Of a stretch of 64,000 nucleotides of DNA, positions 8,374-17,016 are shown piece after piece (positions within the stretch are counted from its first letter, which is position 1; each line of letters opens with the position of its first letter). The notes below the pieces were generated by a model. That model did no database searches, was not told the origin of the DNA, and saw nothing but the letters and a program-made list of their open reading frames with translations. This DNA comes from DAITPV01 sp050692555. GTDB taxonomy: Bacteria > Actinomycetota > UBA4738 > CALAEC01. The position numbers were made by a program, and so were the translations under genes. The DNA lies in assembly GCA_050692555.1 (NCBI GenBank), contig JBOGVS010000011.1, positions 10,939-74,938 of the forward strand, in the 5' to 3' direction.

Positions 8374-9504
8374 TCAGATCCCGATGCGCCGGGCCAGGAG
8401 GTCGCGATGGTACGTGGCGTCGCCCAGCAGCAGCTCGGACGACTTGGCCCGTCGGAAATACAGATGGGCGTCGTGCTCCCAGGTGAACCCGATCCCTCCG
8501 TGGACCTGGATGTTCTCGGAGGCCACGTCGAAGAAGGCGTCCGAGCAGAACGCCTTGGCCAGTGAGGCAACCACCGGGAGTTCCTCGTCGTCCTCCGCGG
8601 CGGCCACCAGCGCGTAGGCCACCGCCGCCCGGCCCGACTCCACCTGCACCAGCATGTCCGCGCACTTGTGCTTGATGGCCTGGAACATCCCGATGGGCCT
8701 GCCGAACTGCACCCGGTCCTTGGCGTAGGCCACCGCGGTGTCCAGGCACCGCTGCGCCCCGCCCACCATCTCCGCCGACAGACACACCGCGGCCTGGTCC
8801 AGGGTCATGGACAGCGCGGGCCACGCCGCCCCGGGCTCGCCGAGGGGCCGGGCAGTCACGTCGGTGAACGTCAGCTCCGCTTGCTTCCGGGTGGAATCCA
8901 GCACCGGGAGGCTTGTTCGGGCCAGGCCGTCGGCGTCGCCGTCCACCACGAACAGGCCGACCCCCTCGGCCCCGGCGCTTCCCGGCGAGCGAGCGGCCAC
9001 CACGATGAGGCTCGCGGTGACGCCGTCGGTCACGTACGACTTGGTGCCGGAGAGCCGGTAGCCGTCACCGTCCGGGGTGGCCTCCATCCCGATGCCCTCG
9101 GCATCCCACCTCCCGGCCGGCTCGGCCAGGGCGAGGGTGGCCACCGTCTCCCCCGAGGCGATCCGGGGAAGGAGCGCGGCCTTCTGTTCCTCGCTTCCGG
9201 CGGCCAGGATGGCGCCCGCGGCCAGGCACACCGTGGAGAAGAACGGAGCGCACAGCAGGGCCCCACCCATCTCCCCCAGCACGATCCCCAGCTCGACGAA
9301 CGAGAAGCCCTGGCCTCCGTACTCCTCGGGGATGTGGATCCCCTGGAGGGCCAGCTCCTGGGCCATCTGCTTCCACACGGCCTCGTCGAAACCCTCTTGC
9401 GTCTCCATGAGCCGGCGAACCTCGGAGGAGGGGGACTTCTCGTCGAGGAACCGCCGCACGGTTCGACGGAGCTCCTCCTGCTCGTCGGTCAGCGCCAAGC
9501 TCAC
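8374..9504 (-). CDS. Acyl-CoA dehydrogenase
   Basis: 376 residues from a GTG that overlaps the preceding stop (GTGA); the nine codons available further upstream look like shadow. N-terminal helix LALTDEQEELRRTVRRFL, a diverged middle beta domain (LALAEPAGRWDAEG instead of the usual SEPGAGSD) and a well-kept C-terminal IQVHGGIGFTWEHDAHLYFRR. The weak flavin-loop motif suggests a partner subunit of an alpha2-beta2 ACAD, as in mycobacterial cholesterol side-chain dehydrogenases. The likely partner is another FadE of this operon. Substrate not determinable. Confidence 0.8.
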   Translation of the reverse strand: MSLALTDEQEELRRTVRRFLDEKSPSSEVRRLMETQEGFDEAVWKQMAQELALQGIHIPEEYGGQGFSFVELGIVLGEMGGALLCAPFFSTVCLAAGAILAAGSEEQKAALLPRIASGETVATLALAEPAGRWDAEGIGMEATPDGDGYRLSGTKSYVTDGVTASLIVVAARSPGSAGAEGVGLFVVDGDADGLARTSLPVLDSTRKQAELTFTDVTARPLGEPGAAWPALSMTLDQAAVCLSAEMVGGAQRCLDTAVAYAKDRVQFGRPIGMFQAIKHKCADMLVQVESGRAAVAYALVAAAEDDEELPVVASLAKAFCSDAFFDVASENIQVHGGIGFTWEHDAHLYFRRAKSSELLLGDATYHRDLLARRIGI

Positions 9505-10658
9505 GGCTTCTCGCTCCCCACGATCCACATGGCGAAGAACTGCGAGCCTCCACCGTACGCGTGTCCGAGGGCCCGGCGGGCCCCGTCCACCTGGTGCTCA
9601 CCGGCCCGGCCGCGGACCTGGAGGGCGGCCTCGGCGAACCGGAGCATCCCCGAGGCGCCGATGGGGTTCGTGGACATCACCCCGCCGGACGCGTCGATGG
9701 GGATGTCTCCGTCCAGCGCGGTGGCGTCCTCGTCCACGAGCTTCCAGCCCGCTCCCTCGTCCGCGAACCCCAGGTTCTCGAGCCACATAGGCTCGTACCA
9801 GGAGAACGGAACGTAGATCTCCGCCACGTCGATGTCCCGCCGGGGATCGGTGATCCCGGCCTGGCCGTACACGTCGGCCGCACAGTCCCGTCCGGCACGG
9901 GGGTTGACCTCGTCCCGGCCGGCCACGCTGATGGCTTCGCTCCGTACCGCCGTGGCGTGGACCCAGGCCGGAGGGGTGGGAGCGAACGAGGCCGCGTCGT
10001 CCGAAGCCAGGACCATGGCGCAGGCGCCGTCGGAGGCGGGGCAGGTCTCCAGGTACCGGATCGGTTCCCACAGCATCGGTGAGTCCGAGACCTGCTCGAA
10101 GCTGATGTCCTCCTGGTGGAGGTGGGCATACGGGTTCTTGAGCGCGTTCAGCCGATCCTTCACGGCCACCTTGATGCCCACGTGGTCGGGAGCGCTCGAG
10201 CGACGGATGTACTCCCGGATGTGGGGAGCGAAGTACCCGCCCGCTCCCGCCACCACCGGGGGGTTGAACGGGATCTTCGGAGCCAGGGCCCACATGGTGT
10301 CGCTCTCCGACTGCTTCTCGTATGCCACCGTGAGGACCCGCTCGTGGATCCCCGCCTGGATCAGGCTCGCGGCCACCACCGACGTGGATCCCCCAACGCT
10401 GCCGGCGGTGTGGACCCGGAGCATGGGCTTTCCCGTCGCGCCGAGCGCGTCGGCCAGGAACAGCTCGGGCATCATCACGCCCTCGAAGATGTCGGGGGCC
10501 TTGCCGATGACCACGGCGTCGATGTCGCTCCATCCCAGCCCCGCGTCCTCCAGGGCTCGGATGGCGGCCTCCCGGACCAGCCCGGGCATCGACACGTCGT
10601 CCCGCTCCGCGGCGTGCTTGGTCTGGCCGATCCCGATCACCGCGCAGGCCCTGCCCAC
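9501..10658 (-). CDS. Thiolase-fold lipid-transfer protein, Ltp3-like
   Basis: 385 residues starting at GTG (VGRACAVIGIGQTKH); upstream open frame is antisense of the next gene and not coding. Thiolase-superfamily SCP2/nonspecific-lipid-transfer type, with AGSVGGSTSVVAASLI and the C-terminal GASGMLRFAEAALQVRGRAG and GGGSQFFAMWIV. It pairs with the adjacent thiolase and two DUF35 proteins in the same order as the mycobacterial Rv3521-ltp4-ltp3 group of the KstR regulon. By analogy with Ltp2/ChsH2 it may be an aldolase acting on a branched or otherwise modified sterol side chain; that step is inference. Confidence 0.78.
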   Translation of the reverse strand: MGRACAVIGIGQTKHAAERDDVSMPGLVREAAIRALEDAGLGWSDIDAVVIGKAPDIFEGVMMPELFLADALGATGKPMLRVHTAGSVGGSTSVVAASLIQAGIHERVLTVAYEKQSESDTMWALAPKIPFNPPVVAGAGGYFAPHIREYIRRSSAPDHVGIKVAVKDRLNALKNPYAHLHQEDISFEQVSDSPMLWEPIRYLETCPASDGACAMVLASDDAASFAPTPPAWVHATAVRSEAISVAGRDEVNPRAGRDCAADVYGQAGITDPRRDIDVAEIYVPFSWYEPMWLENLGFADEGAGWKLVDEDATALDGDIPIDASGGVMSTNPIGASGMLRFAEAALQVRGRAGEHQVDGARRALGHAYGGGSQFFAMWIVGSEKP

Positions 10659-10690
10659 TAGACGGCCCCCTTCCGGGGCGCGCCCGCCAT
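10659..10690 (-). repeat. Intercistronic GC-rich dyad/RBS leader, copy 2
   Basis: The gap between the ltp4-like stop and the ltp3-like GTG. On the minus strand it reads CGCCCCGGAAGGGGGCCGTC, close in sequence, length and position to the leader at 5364-5394. It carries a GGAAGGGGG ribosome-binding-like run inside a partial inverted repeat. Confidence 0.5.
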
Positions 10691-11746
10691 CTACGCCGCC
10701 TCCAGCACGCACACCAGGTTCTGCTGGAGACACGGACCCGAGGTGGCGTGGGCCACGGCCCGCGTTGCCCCGTGCTCCGTGATCCGGGTGGCGGCCTCCC
10801 CGATCCGGGTCAGCCCGGCGACCATCACGGGATTGGCCGCCTGCGCGCCGCCCGAGGGGTTGACGGCCACCTCGTCGCCCAGGCCCAGCGCGTGGCGAAG
10901 GATCAGCTCCTGGTGGGTGAACGGAGCATGGAGCTCGGCGAGGTCCACCGAACCGTCGGAGACACCGGCGAATCGCCCCGCCTGGCTGGTCGACGGCGAG
11001 GTCGCCAGATCCCTGACTCCCAGCGAGTGGGGCTCGATGCGATGGTCGATGCCGCGGATCCACGCGGGTCGGCCGGTCAGACGCCCGGCCAGGTCGCCGG
11101 CGGCCAGCACCACAGCGGCGGCGCCGTCGGAGATCGGCGGACAGTCGTGCTTCCGAAGCGGGGACACCAGGTACGGCTCGGACAACAGGTCTTCGGCCTT
11201 CCGATCCCCGGTCACCTGGGCGTTGGGATTGGACAGCGCGTCGCGCCGGCTCCGCGCGGCAACCTCGGCCAGGTCCGCCTCGGTCCGCCCGGTGGCTTCC
11301 AGGAAGGCCCGGGCCTGGAGAGCCGCCAGGCTAACGGGATCCGGCCACAGCGGTGCCACGTAATAGGGGTCCAGCTGGATGGCCAGCACCTCGGCGAGAT
11401 CGCCCGACGACGACTTGCCGAATGAGTAGACGAGAGCCGAGTCGATGTCGCCGTGCTGGAGCCGAACCCAGGCCTCGTACAGGGCCCAGGCTCCGTCCAT
11501 CTCCACGTGGGACTCGCGGATCGGCGGCCATGCCCCGATCACGTCGAGCCCGGCCACGAAGGCGAAAGGGAGGCCCGCGGTGTAGTCGGCACTCCCGGAA
11601 ACGGTGAACGCGATCTCCTCCTTGGAGATGCCGGAGCGCTCCACCGCCTCGGCCACCACGGGGGCGAGGATCTCCACCTCGGTCCGCGCCTCGTCGCGCC
11701 GGACGTTCGGTGCCTGGGCGAAGGAGACGACGGCCACGTCACGCAT
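10691..11746 (-). CDS. Thiolase-fold lipid-transfer protein, Ltp4-like
   Basis: 351 residues starting MRDVAVVSFAQAPNVRRDEAR; the ATG overlaps the upstream DUF35 stop by 8 bases. Thiolase-fold partner of the next gene: SGSADYTAGLPFAFVAG, VEMDGAWALYEAW and the C-terminal NPSGGAQAANPVMVAGL, where classical thiolases have their GHP motif region. Adjacent thiolase pairs of this kind in actinobacterial steroid loci probably form heteromers, with DUF35 proteins as required partners. Together with the Ltp3-like gene it may be a second side-chain aldolase system beside Ltp2. Confidence 0.75.
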   Translation of the reverse strand: MRDVAVVSFAQAPNVRRDEARTEVEILAPVVAEAVERSGISKEEIAFTVSGSADYTAGLPFAFVAGLDVIGAWPPIRESHVEMDGAWALYEAWVRLQHGDIDSALVYSFGKSSSGDLAEVLAIQLDPYYVAPLWPDPVSLAALQARAFLEATGRTEADLAEVAARSRRDALSNPNAQVTGDRKAEDLLSEPYLVSPLRKHDCPPISDGAAAVVLAAGDLAGRLTGRPAWIRGIDHRIEPHSLGVRDLATSPSTSQAGRFAGVSDGSVDLAELHAPFTHQELILRHALGLGDEVAVNPSGGAQAANPVMVAGLTRIGEAATRITEHGATRAVAHATSGPCLQQNLVCVLEAA

Positions 11747-12260
11747 CGGGCACACCCTCGATCTGACGCAACGGTGTGTCCGGCTCGCCGGTCGGCTTGA
11801 AGTACCGGATGCTCCCCAGCGTGGGCTCACGTTCGGCGGGGTCGGCCCACACGGCCTGAACCCGCATCCCCATGCGGACCTCCTGCGGATCGGCCTCCTG
11901 GATCAGGTGGAACACCGGCGTGTCGGCGCCGTCGAGGAGTACCGACGCGCACACGTACGGGCACTCCACGGCCTGTCCGGCGAACGGCAGGTTCACCACG
12001 CAGAACGTGGAGATCGTGCCGCGGTCCGAGACATCCACGTCTCGCTCCGTGGGCACCCCGCATCTCGGGCAGACCTCTCGGGACGGGACGTACACCTTCC
12101 CGCAAGATCCGCAAGCCCGGCCGGTCAACCGCCCCCCGGCGACTTCACCCAGGAACGCGGACATGGCCCGCCCGGGGGTGTAGTCGTACTCGAGGCGGAT
12201 CGGCGACACGAACGAGCGCACGGGGTCGGCGGGGGCTTCGGCCGCACCCGCCCGGCTCAC
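11739..12260 (-). CDS. DUF35 OB-fold protein with zinc ribbon
   Basis: 173 residues from a GTG that overlaps the preceding stop (GTGA). Rubredoxin-like zinc ribbon with C50, C53, C64 and C67 (ACGSCGKVYVPSREVCPRCG), then an OB fold (TISTFCVVNLPFAG, VCASVLLDGADTPVFHLI). DUF35 proteins act as activating partners of thiolase-fold acyltransferases or aldolases. It precedes the ltp4/ltp3 pair directly, so it is the probable partner of that pair. Resembles part of mycobacterial Rv3521. Confidence 0.8.
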   Translation of the reverse strand: MSRAGAAEAPADPVRSFVSPIRLEYDYTPGRAMSAFLGEVAGGRLTGRACGSCGKVYVPSREVCPRCGVPTERDVDVSDRGTISTFCVVNLPFAGQAVECPYVCASVLLDGADTPVFHLIQEADPQEVRMGMRVQAVWADPAEREPTLGSIRYFKPTGEPDTPLRQIEGVPDA

Positions 12261-12718
12261 CGGGCCTCCTCGGGCTCGAAGCACTCGATGTCGGTGATGT
12301 GTCCCGACCGCTCGTCCCGCCAGCGAACCCGGACCCGCATCCCCGTTCGCATCGTGGATTCGTCGCCGGCGTCGACCGCGTGGAGCATGGCCGTGTCGGC
12401 GCCGTCCAGTCGAACGAGGGCCCAGGCGAACGGCCGGTCCAGTGGGTGCTTGGGCCGCGGTTCGGTGACCCACGCCCACGTGGTGACCTCTCCCGACGTT
12501 CCCACCTCGACGACGTCTCCGGTGGCCTCGCCGGTCTCCGGGTCGTACTCCGCGGGTGGGACCAGGACCTTGCCCGACGACGTCCGCACTCCCTCGATCC
12601 GGCCGTCCCGGAGCCCGGCCAGAAACCGGCCGATGACCGGCCCCACGCTGCGTTTATAGGGGTATTCGAGAACGTGAGGGGCGGAAAGAACCTCGGGATT
12701 CCCGGCAGCCTCCGGCAT
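12257..12718 (-). CDS. DUF35-like OB-fold protein lacking the zinc-ribbon cysteines
   Basis: First gene of the 12-gene operon, 153 residues from MPEAAGNPEVL. An ATG eight codons upstream lies inside the KstR-type operator, so the inner ATG is preferred; it also gives the same operator-to-start layout as adh and echA19. The OB-fold half is well preserved (TWAWVTEP, FAWALVRLDGADTAMLHAVDAG), matching the neighbouring DUF35 protein. Where that protein has its four ribbon cysteines, this one has VRTSSGKVLVPPAEYDPETGE, with none. It is probably a structural partner, making a heteromeric DUF35 unit. Confidence 0.72.
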   Translation of the reverse strand: MPEAAGNPEVLSAPHVLEYPYKRSVGPVIGRFLAGLRDGRIEGVRTSSGKVLVPPAEYDPETGEATGDVVEVGTSGEVTTWAWVTEPRPKHPLDRPFAWALVRLDGADTAMLHAVDAGDESTMRTGMRVRVRWRDERSGHITDIECFEPEEAR

Positions 12719-12727
12719 ACGGAAAAG

Positions 12728-12741
12728 TAGAACACGTTCCA
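12728..12741 (-). promoter_or_regulatory. KstR-type operator overlapping the -10 of the 12-gene operon
   Basis: Plus-strand TAGAACACGTTCCA is an exact TnnAACnnGTTnnA match. Read toward the operon it ends GTTCTA, and TACTTT (12729-12724) forms a -10 hexamer, five bases before the ATG at 12718. It also lies about 90 bases upstream of the divergent cyclase gene. Confidence 0.8.
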
Positions 12742-12830
12742 ATCTTCGCCGTCAAGCACGCCGTAGGTGGCGATTGGGCATACTCCTCTAGTTGGAGGGG
12801 CATCGCTTCACTTGGCGAGCCCAGGGCGTC

Positions 12831-15800
12831 ATGCAGGCAAAGCCGGGTTCCGAAGCGACCTCCGAAGCCTCCATCCGCACGTTCCTGATCGCGGATATCC
12901 GGGGGTACACGCTCTTCACGGCGGAACGTGGAGATGAAGCCGCCGCCGAGCTGGCCACCAGGTTCGCCGCCGTGGCCAGGGAGGGCGTGGAATCCCGGGG
13001 CGGAACAGTCATCGAGCTGCGAGGGGACGAGGCGCTGGCGGTCTTCGACTCGGCCCGGCAGGCCATCCGGACGGCGATCGAGCTCCAGAGGCGGTTCGTG
13101 GAAGAGACGGTGGCCGATCCGAGGATGCCGCTTCCCGTCGGGATAGGGCTCGATGCCGGAGAAGCCGTGGCCGTCGAGGACGGGTATCGGGGCGGGGCGC
13201 TCAACCTGGCGGCACGACTCTGTTCCCTGGCAGCGCCCGCGGAGATCCTGGCAAGCAGGGAAGTGGTCCACCTGGCTCGGAAGGTGGACGGCGTCACGTC
13301 CGTCGATCGGGGATCGGTCCGACTGAAGGGCCTCACAGATCCGGTGCACGTCATCAGGCTGAGGGCCGAGGCCGAGGATGCGGCGGAGGACACGGCGTTC
13401 CGCCGGGCCCTGGGACCCTCCGCAGCCCAGCTCGCTCCAGTTGTTCCCGGTGTCATGGTTCCCAACCCGTACAAGGGCCTCCGTCCGTTCGAGGAGGGGG
13501 ACGCGCCCGACTTCTTCGGGCGGGAGGCCCTCACCGAGCAGCTGGTGGAGCGCTTGGGCGAGACGCGCTTCCTGGCGGTGGTCGGCCCCAGCGGGAGCGG
13601 GAAATCCTCCGTCGTGCGGGCCGGGCTGATCCCGGCCCTTCGGCGCGGGGCCCTCCCCGGTTCGGGTGATTGGCTGATCGTGGAGATGTTCCCCGGTGCT
13701 CACCCGCTCGCTGAGCTGGAAGCCGGTCTGCTGCGGGTCGCGGTGAATCCACCAAGCAGTCTGATCGAGCAACTGGAGCGCGATGACCATGGGCTGCTCC
13801 GCGCAGCCAAACGGGTCCTGCCCGCCGGTGGCTCGGAGCTCGTGCTGCTCATCGACCAGTTCGAGGAGGTCTTCACGCTGGTCGAGGACGATGCGGCGCG
13901 GACGCATTTCCTCGAGAGCCTCGAAGCGGCGGTCACCGAGCCCCACGGCCGCCTCCGCGTGGTCACCACACTGCGCGCCGACTTCTACGACCGACCCCTG
14001 CTCTACCGGGGCTTCGCCGAGCTGCTCCGCTCGCGGGTGGAGGCCGTGGTCCCGCTGTCGCCCGAGGAGCTGGAGCGGGCTATCTCGGGGCCGGCCAAAC
14101 GCGTGGACATGAGGCTCGAGCACGGGCTGGTGGCCCAGATGCTGGCCGAGGTGGCCGACGAGCCCGGGGCCCTGCCTCTCTTGCAGTACGCGCTGACCGA
14201 GCTGTTCGAGCGTCGGGAGGACAGCGTCCTCAGCCTGGAGGCGTACCGGGCGATCGGGGGTGTCTCGGGAGCTCTGGGTCGCCGGGCCGAAGAGCTGTAC
14301 GGAGACCTGGACGCGGAAGGCCGGGAGGCCGCCCGGCAGCTGTTCCTGCGCCTGGTGGCCCTGGGCGAGGGGACGGAGGACACCCGCCGCCCGGTGCTGC
14401 GGTCCGAACTCGTCTCCCTGGAGGTCGACCAGCAGGCCATGGCGGCCGTGATCGACTCGTTCGGAGCCTCGCGCCTGCTCTCCTTCGACCGGGACTCCCG
14501 CACCGGGGCTCCAACGGTCGAGGTGGCCCACGAGGCCCTGCTCACGGCATGGGGCCGGCTCCGCCGGTGGATCGACGAGGCCCGCGAGGACCTCCGGACC
14601 GAGCGCCGCCTGGCCCTCGCCGCTCGTGAGTGGCTCGACGCGGGGCGCGACCGTTCCTTCCTGGCGAGCGGGTCGCGGCTGGAGCAGTTCGAGACGTTGC
14701 GGCAGAGCGGCGCCATCTCGATCACTCCTGAGGAGCGCGCCTTCGTGGAGGCCTCCCTTGCCGAGAGGGACCGCCGTCGGACGGAGGAGGAGGCCAGGCA
14801 GGCCCGGGAACATGCCCTGGAGCGCCGCTCCGTCCGCCGGCTTCGTGCCTTCGTGGCCCTCCTCGGGGCGGCGGTCCTGATCGCCAGCGGTCTCACGGTT
14901 TTCGCCTTCACCCAGCAGGAGCGGGCCGAGCGGGAGGGGACGGTCGCCGCCGCTCGAGAGCTCGCCGCCGCCGCGGTGGCCAACCTCGACGCAGACCCGG
15001 AACGGAGCATCCTCCTGGCACTGGAAGCCATCGAGCGGACCCGATCCAGGGACGGAACCGTCCTCCCCGAAGCCGAGGAGGCCTTGCACCGCGCCGTGGT
15101 GGCCTCCCGGATCGTGTTGAGCGTGCCCGGAGTCGGTGGCTGGCTGGACTGGAGCCCGGACGGGACCAGGTTCGTGACCGAGGGCCCGGAGGAGACCGGG
15201 ATCGTCGACATCAGAAACGCGGAGACGGGCGAGTCGATGCTGTCGTTCACCGGACACCAGATGGATGTCAACGGGGTTACCTTCAGCAGCGATGGTTCCA
15301 TGCTGGCCACCACCGGAGACGACGGCGCCGCCAAGATCTGGGATCCCCAGTCAGGAGAAGAGCTGGGGAGCGTTCAGGGGCCCGAGGGCGCGGTGCTGGG
15401 GCCCTCGTTCAGTCCGGACGGCTCTCTGGCCGCGGCGGCCTGGCTCGACGACGGCACGGTGCGGGTGTGGGACCCGGCCACGGGGCGGACGGTCCATGAG
15501 CTCCATCCCGTGCCGGGTCCATTCAGGACGTCCTTCAGCCCGGATGGCCGGCGGCTGGCGATCGCCGCGCTCGAGCCCCCCGTGGCCGTGGTCGTGGACG
15601 TCGCCTCCGGCAGGGAGGTCTTCACCCTGGAGGGCCACGACTTCGAGGTCCATGACGTCGATTGGAGCCCGGACGGCCGATGGATCGCCACGTCCAGCGT
15701 CGACGCCACCGTCCGCATCTGGGACGCCCGGATCGGGAGCCTGCGGTTCAGCCTGTTCCACGACGGTCCGATCGGAGACGCGGACTGGAGCCCGGACTCC

Positions 15801-17003
15801 ACCCGCCTGGTGACCGGGGCGGGCGATGGAACCGCGACTGTGTGGCAGGTCACCGAAGCCGGGGGAAGGGAGCTGCTCTCCCTCTCGGCCCAGGACACCA
15901 GGGCCGGTATCTCGGGGGTGGCCTTCTCGCCCGAAGGTGATCGGGTGATGGCCGGGGACTCGGGGATCACGGCGGTGCAGGTCTGGGACGTGAGCCGGGC
16001 CGGCGACGCGGAGTGGGTGAACGTGCCCGGCGACCCCGCCTGGGTCTCCAGCGTGGCTTTCACCTCCTCGGGACGCCAACTGGTCGCCAGCAGTGAGGAT
16101 GGGTCGGTATCGGTCTGGGACGCGGAGACAGGGCGAAGGGTCCGAACGTTCCAGGCTCACCAGTCTCCGTCCGACCCCGACTCCGTCTACGCCCTCGACG
16201 TGACTGCGGACGACAGACTGATCGCCACCGCCGGAACCGACCAGACAGCCAGGGTGTCCGATGCGGCCACGGGGGGCGAGGTGTTCACCGTTGCATTCGA
16301 GGGATCGGTTGACGACGTCCACTGGAGTCCGGACGGCCGGCTGCTGGCCATGGCGGCGTTCGACGAGGGCGTGGCCAGGATCGTCGACCGATCCGGGGCG
16401 GAGATCGCCGTCCTGCGAGAGGACTCCGGCCTCGGGATCATCCACGTCCAGTTCAGTCCGGACGGTCGCCTGCTGGCCACGGCCAGCCTGTGGACGGGCC
16501 GGCCCGATCCGACGGCCCAGCGGGTGAAGATCTGGGACTGGCGACGGGGGAAGGTCGTTCGGGCCATTCCCGTCGTTGCCGAAGGCATGGCCTTCGATCC
16601 GAGCGGCCAACGGATCGCCATCGCCCACGGAGGCTTGGCCGGGATCTGGGATCTCCAGAGCGGGCGGAAGGGGGCGACCTTCGCCGGCCACGAGGGGGCA
16701 CTCTGGGATGTCGCGTTCAGCCCCGATGGTTCCGTCATCGCCACCGCCGGCTTCGACAACACGGTGCGGCTCTGGGACTCGGAGTCCGGAGTCCAGCTCC
16801 TGGTACTCCGCGGACACCAGTTCATCGTGGGGCGGCTGGCCTTCAGCCCGGACGGTTCGAAGCTCGCTTCCGGGGCCGCCGATGGAACGGTGCGCGTGTG
16901 GGCCCTCGACCTCGACGACCTCATCGAGATCGCCAGGGGAGAGGTGACCCGGGGCCTTACCGACGCGGAGTGCCGACAGTATCTGCACGGGCCTTGTCCC
17001 TAG
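12831..17003 (+). CDS. Class III cyclase - STAND NTPase - membrane segment - 14 WD40 repeats
   Basis: 1390 residues from ATG (a TTG 13 codons upstream is possible). Order: class III nucleotide-cyclase domain (about 15-190), with ADIRGYTLFTAERGDE (metal Asp), ELRGDEALAVF and ALNLAARL (Asn/Arg of the transition state); a linker; an nSTAND-type P-loop NTPase (about 215-600) with PNPYKGLRPFEE, Walker A GPSGSGKSS near 253 and Walker B LVLLIDQFEEVF; a coiled stretch; one membrane segment (about 670-693); then 14 WD40 units, enough for two seven-bladed propellers, and the tail RGLTDAECRQYLHGPCP. A lysine usual for ATP recognition is not obvious in the cyclase, so it may be regulatory. It diverges from the steroid operon and might sense or signal nutrient state; ligand unknown. 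Confidence 0.88.
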   Translation: MQAKPGSEATSEASIRTFLIADIRGYTLFTAERGDEAAAELATRFAAVAREGVESRGGTVIELRGDEALAVFDSARQAIRTAIELQRRFVEETVADPRMPLPVGIGLDAGEAVAVEDGYRGGALNLAARLCSLAAPAEILASREVVHLARKVDGVTSVDRGSVRLKGLTDPVHVIRLRAEAEDAAEDTAFRRALGPSAAQLAPVVPGVMVPNPYKGLRPFEEGDAPDFFGREALTEQLVERLGETRFLAVVGPSGSGKSSVVRAGLIPALRRGALPGSGDWLIVEMFPGAHPLAELEAGLLRVAVNPPSSLIEQLERDDHGLLRAAKRVLPAGGSELVLLIDQFEEVFTLVEDDAARTHFLESLEAAVTEPHGRLRVVTTLRADFYDRPLLYRGFAELLRSRVEAVVPLSPEELERAISGPAKRVDMRLEHGLVAQMLAEVADEPGALPLLQYALTELFERREDSVLSLEAYRAIGGVSGALGRRAEELYGDLDAEGREAARQLFLRLVALGEGTEDTRRPVLRSELVSLEVDQQAMAAVIDSFGASRLLSFDRDSRTGAPTVEVAHEALLTAWGRLRRWIDEAREDLRTERRLALAAREWLDAGRDRSFLASGSRLEQFETLRQSGAISITPEERAFVEASLAERDRRRTEEEARQAREHALERRSVRRLRAFVALLGAAVLIASGLTVFAFTQQERAEREGTVAAARELAAAAVANLDADPERSILLALEAIERTRSRDGTVLPEAEEALHRAVVASRIVLSVPGVGGWLDWSPDGTRFVTEGPEETGIVDIRNAETGESMLSFTGHQMDVNGVTFSSDGSMLATTGDDGAAKIWDPQSGEELGSVQGPEGAVLGPSFSPDGSLAAAAWLDDGTVRVWDPATGRTVHELHPVPGPFRTSFSPDGRRLAIAALEPPVAVVVDVASGREVFTLEGHDFEVHDVDWSPDGRWIATSSVDATVRIWDARIGSLRFSLFHDGPIGDADWSPDSTRLVTGAGDGTATVWQVTEAGGRELLSLSAQDTRAGISGVAFSPEGDRVMAGDSGITAVQVWDVSRAGDAEWVNVPGDPAWVSSVAFTSSGRQLVASSEDGSVSVWDAETGRRVRTFQAHQSPSDPDSVYALDVTADDRLIATAGTDQTARVSDAATGGEVFTVAFEGSVDDVHWSPDGRLLAMAAFDEGVARIVDRSGAEIAVLREDSGLGIIHVQFSPDGRLLATASLWTGRPDPTAQRVKIWDWRRGKVVRAIPVVAEGMAFDPSGQRIAIAHGGLAGIWDLQSGRKGATFAGHEGALWDVAFSPDGSVIATAGFDNTVRLWDSESGVQLLVLRGHQFIVGRLAFSPDGSKLASGAADGTVRVWALDLDDLIEIARGEVTRGLTDAECRQYLHGPCP

Positions 17004-17016
17004 GCCCGTAAGGGCT
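17002..17016. terminator. Short hairpin between convergent genes
   Basis: GGCCC-GTAA-GGGCT in the 12-base gap between the WD40 protein and the convergent ligase gene, giving about five pairs including one G-T, closed by a GNRA-like loop. No T tract, so terminator function is uncertain. Confidence 0.3.

Noticed and set aside
12257..12718. The cysteine-less DUF35 gene as a pseudogene
   Set aside because: The frame is intact, the OB fold is well preserved, and it leads a tightly coupled operon with a clean promoter.
12728..12741. KstR control of the plus-strand cyclase-STAND-WD40 gene
   Set aside because: The GTTCTA end faces the minus operon, the site is about 90 bases from the cyclase start and no -10 follows it on that side. 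Not excluded, but unsupported.
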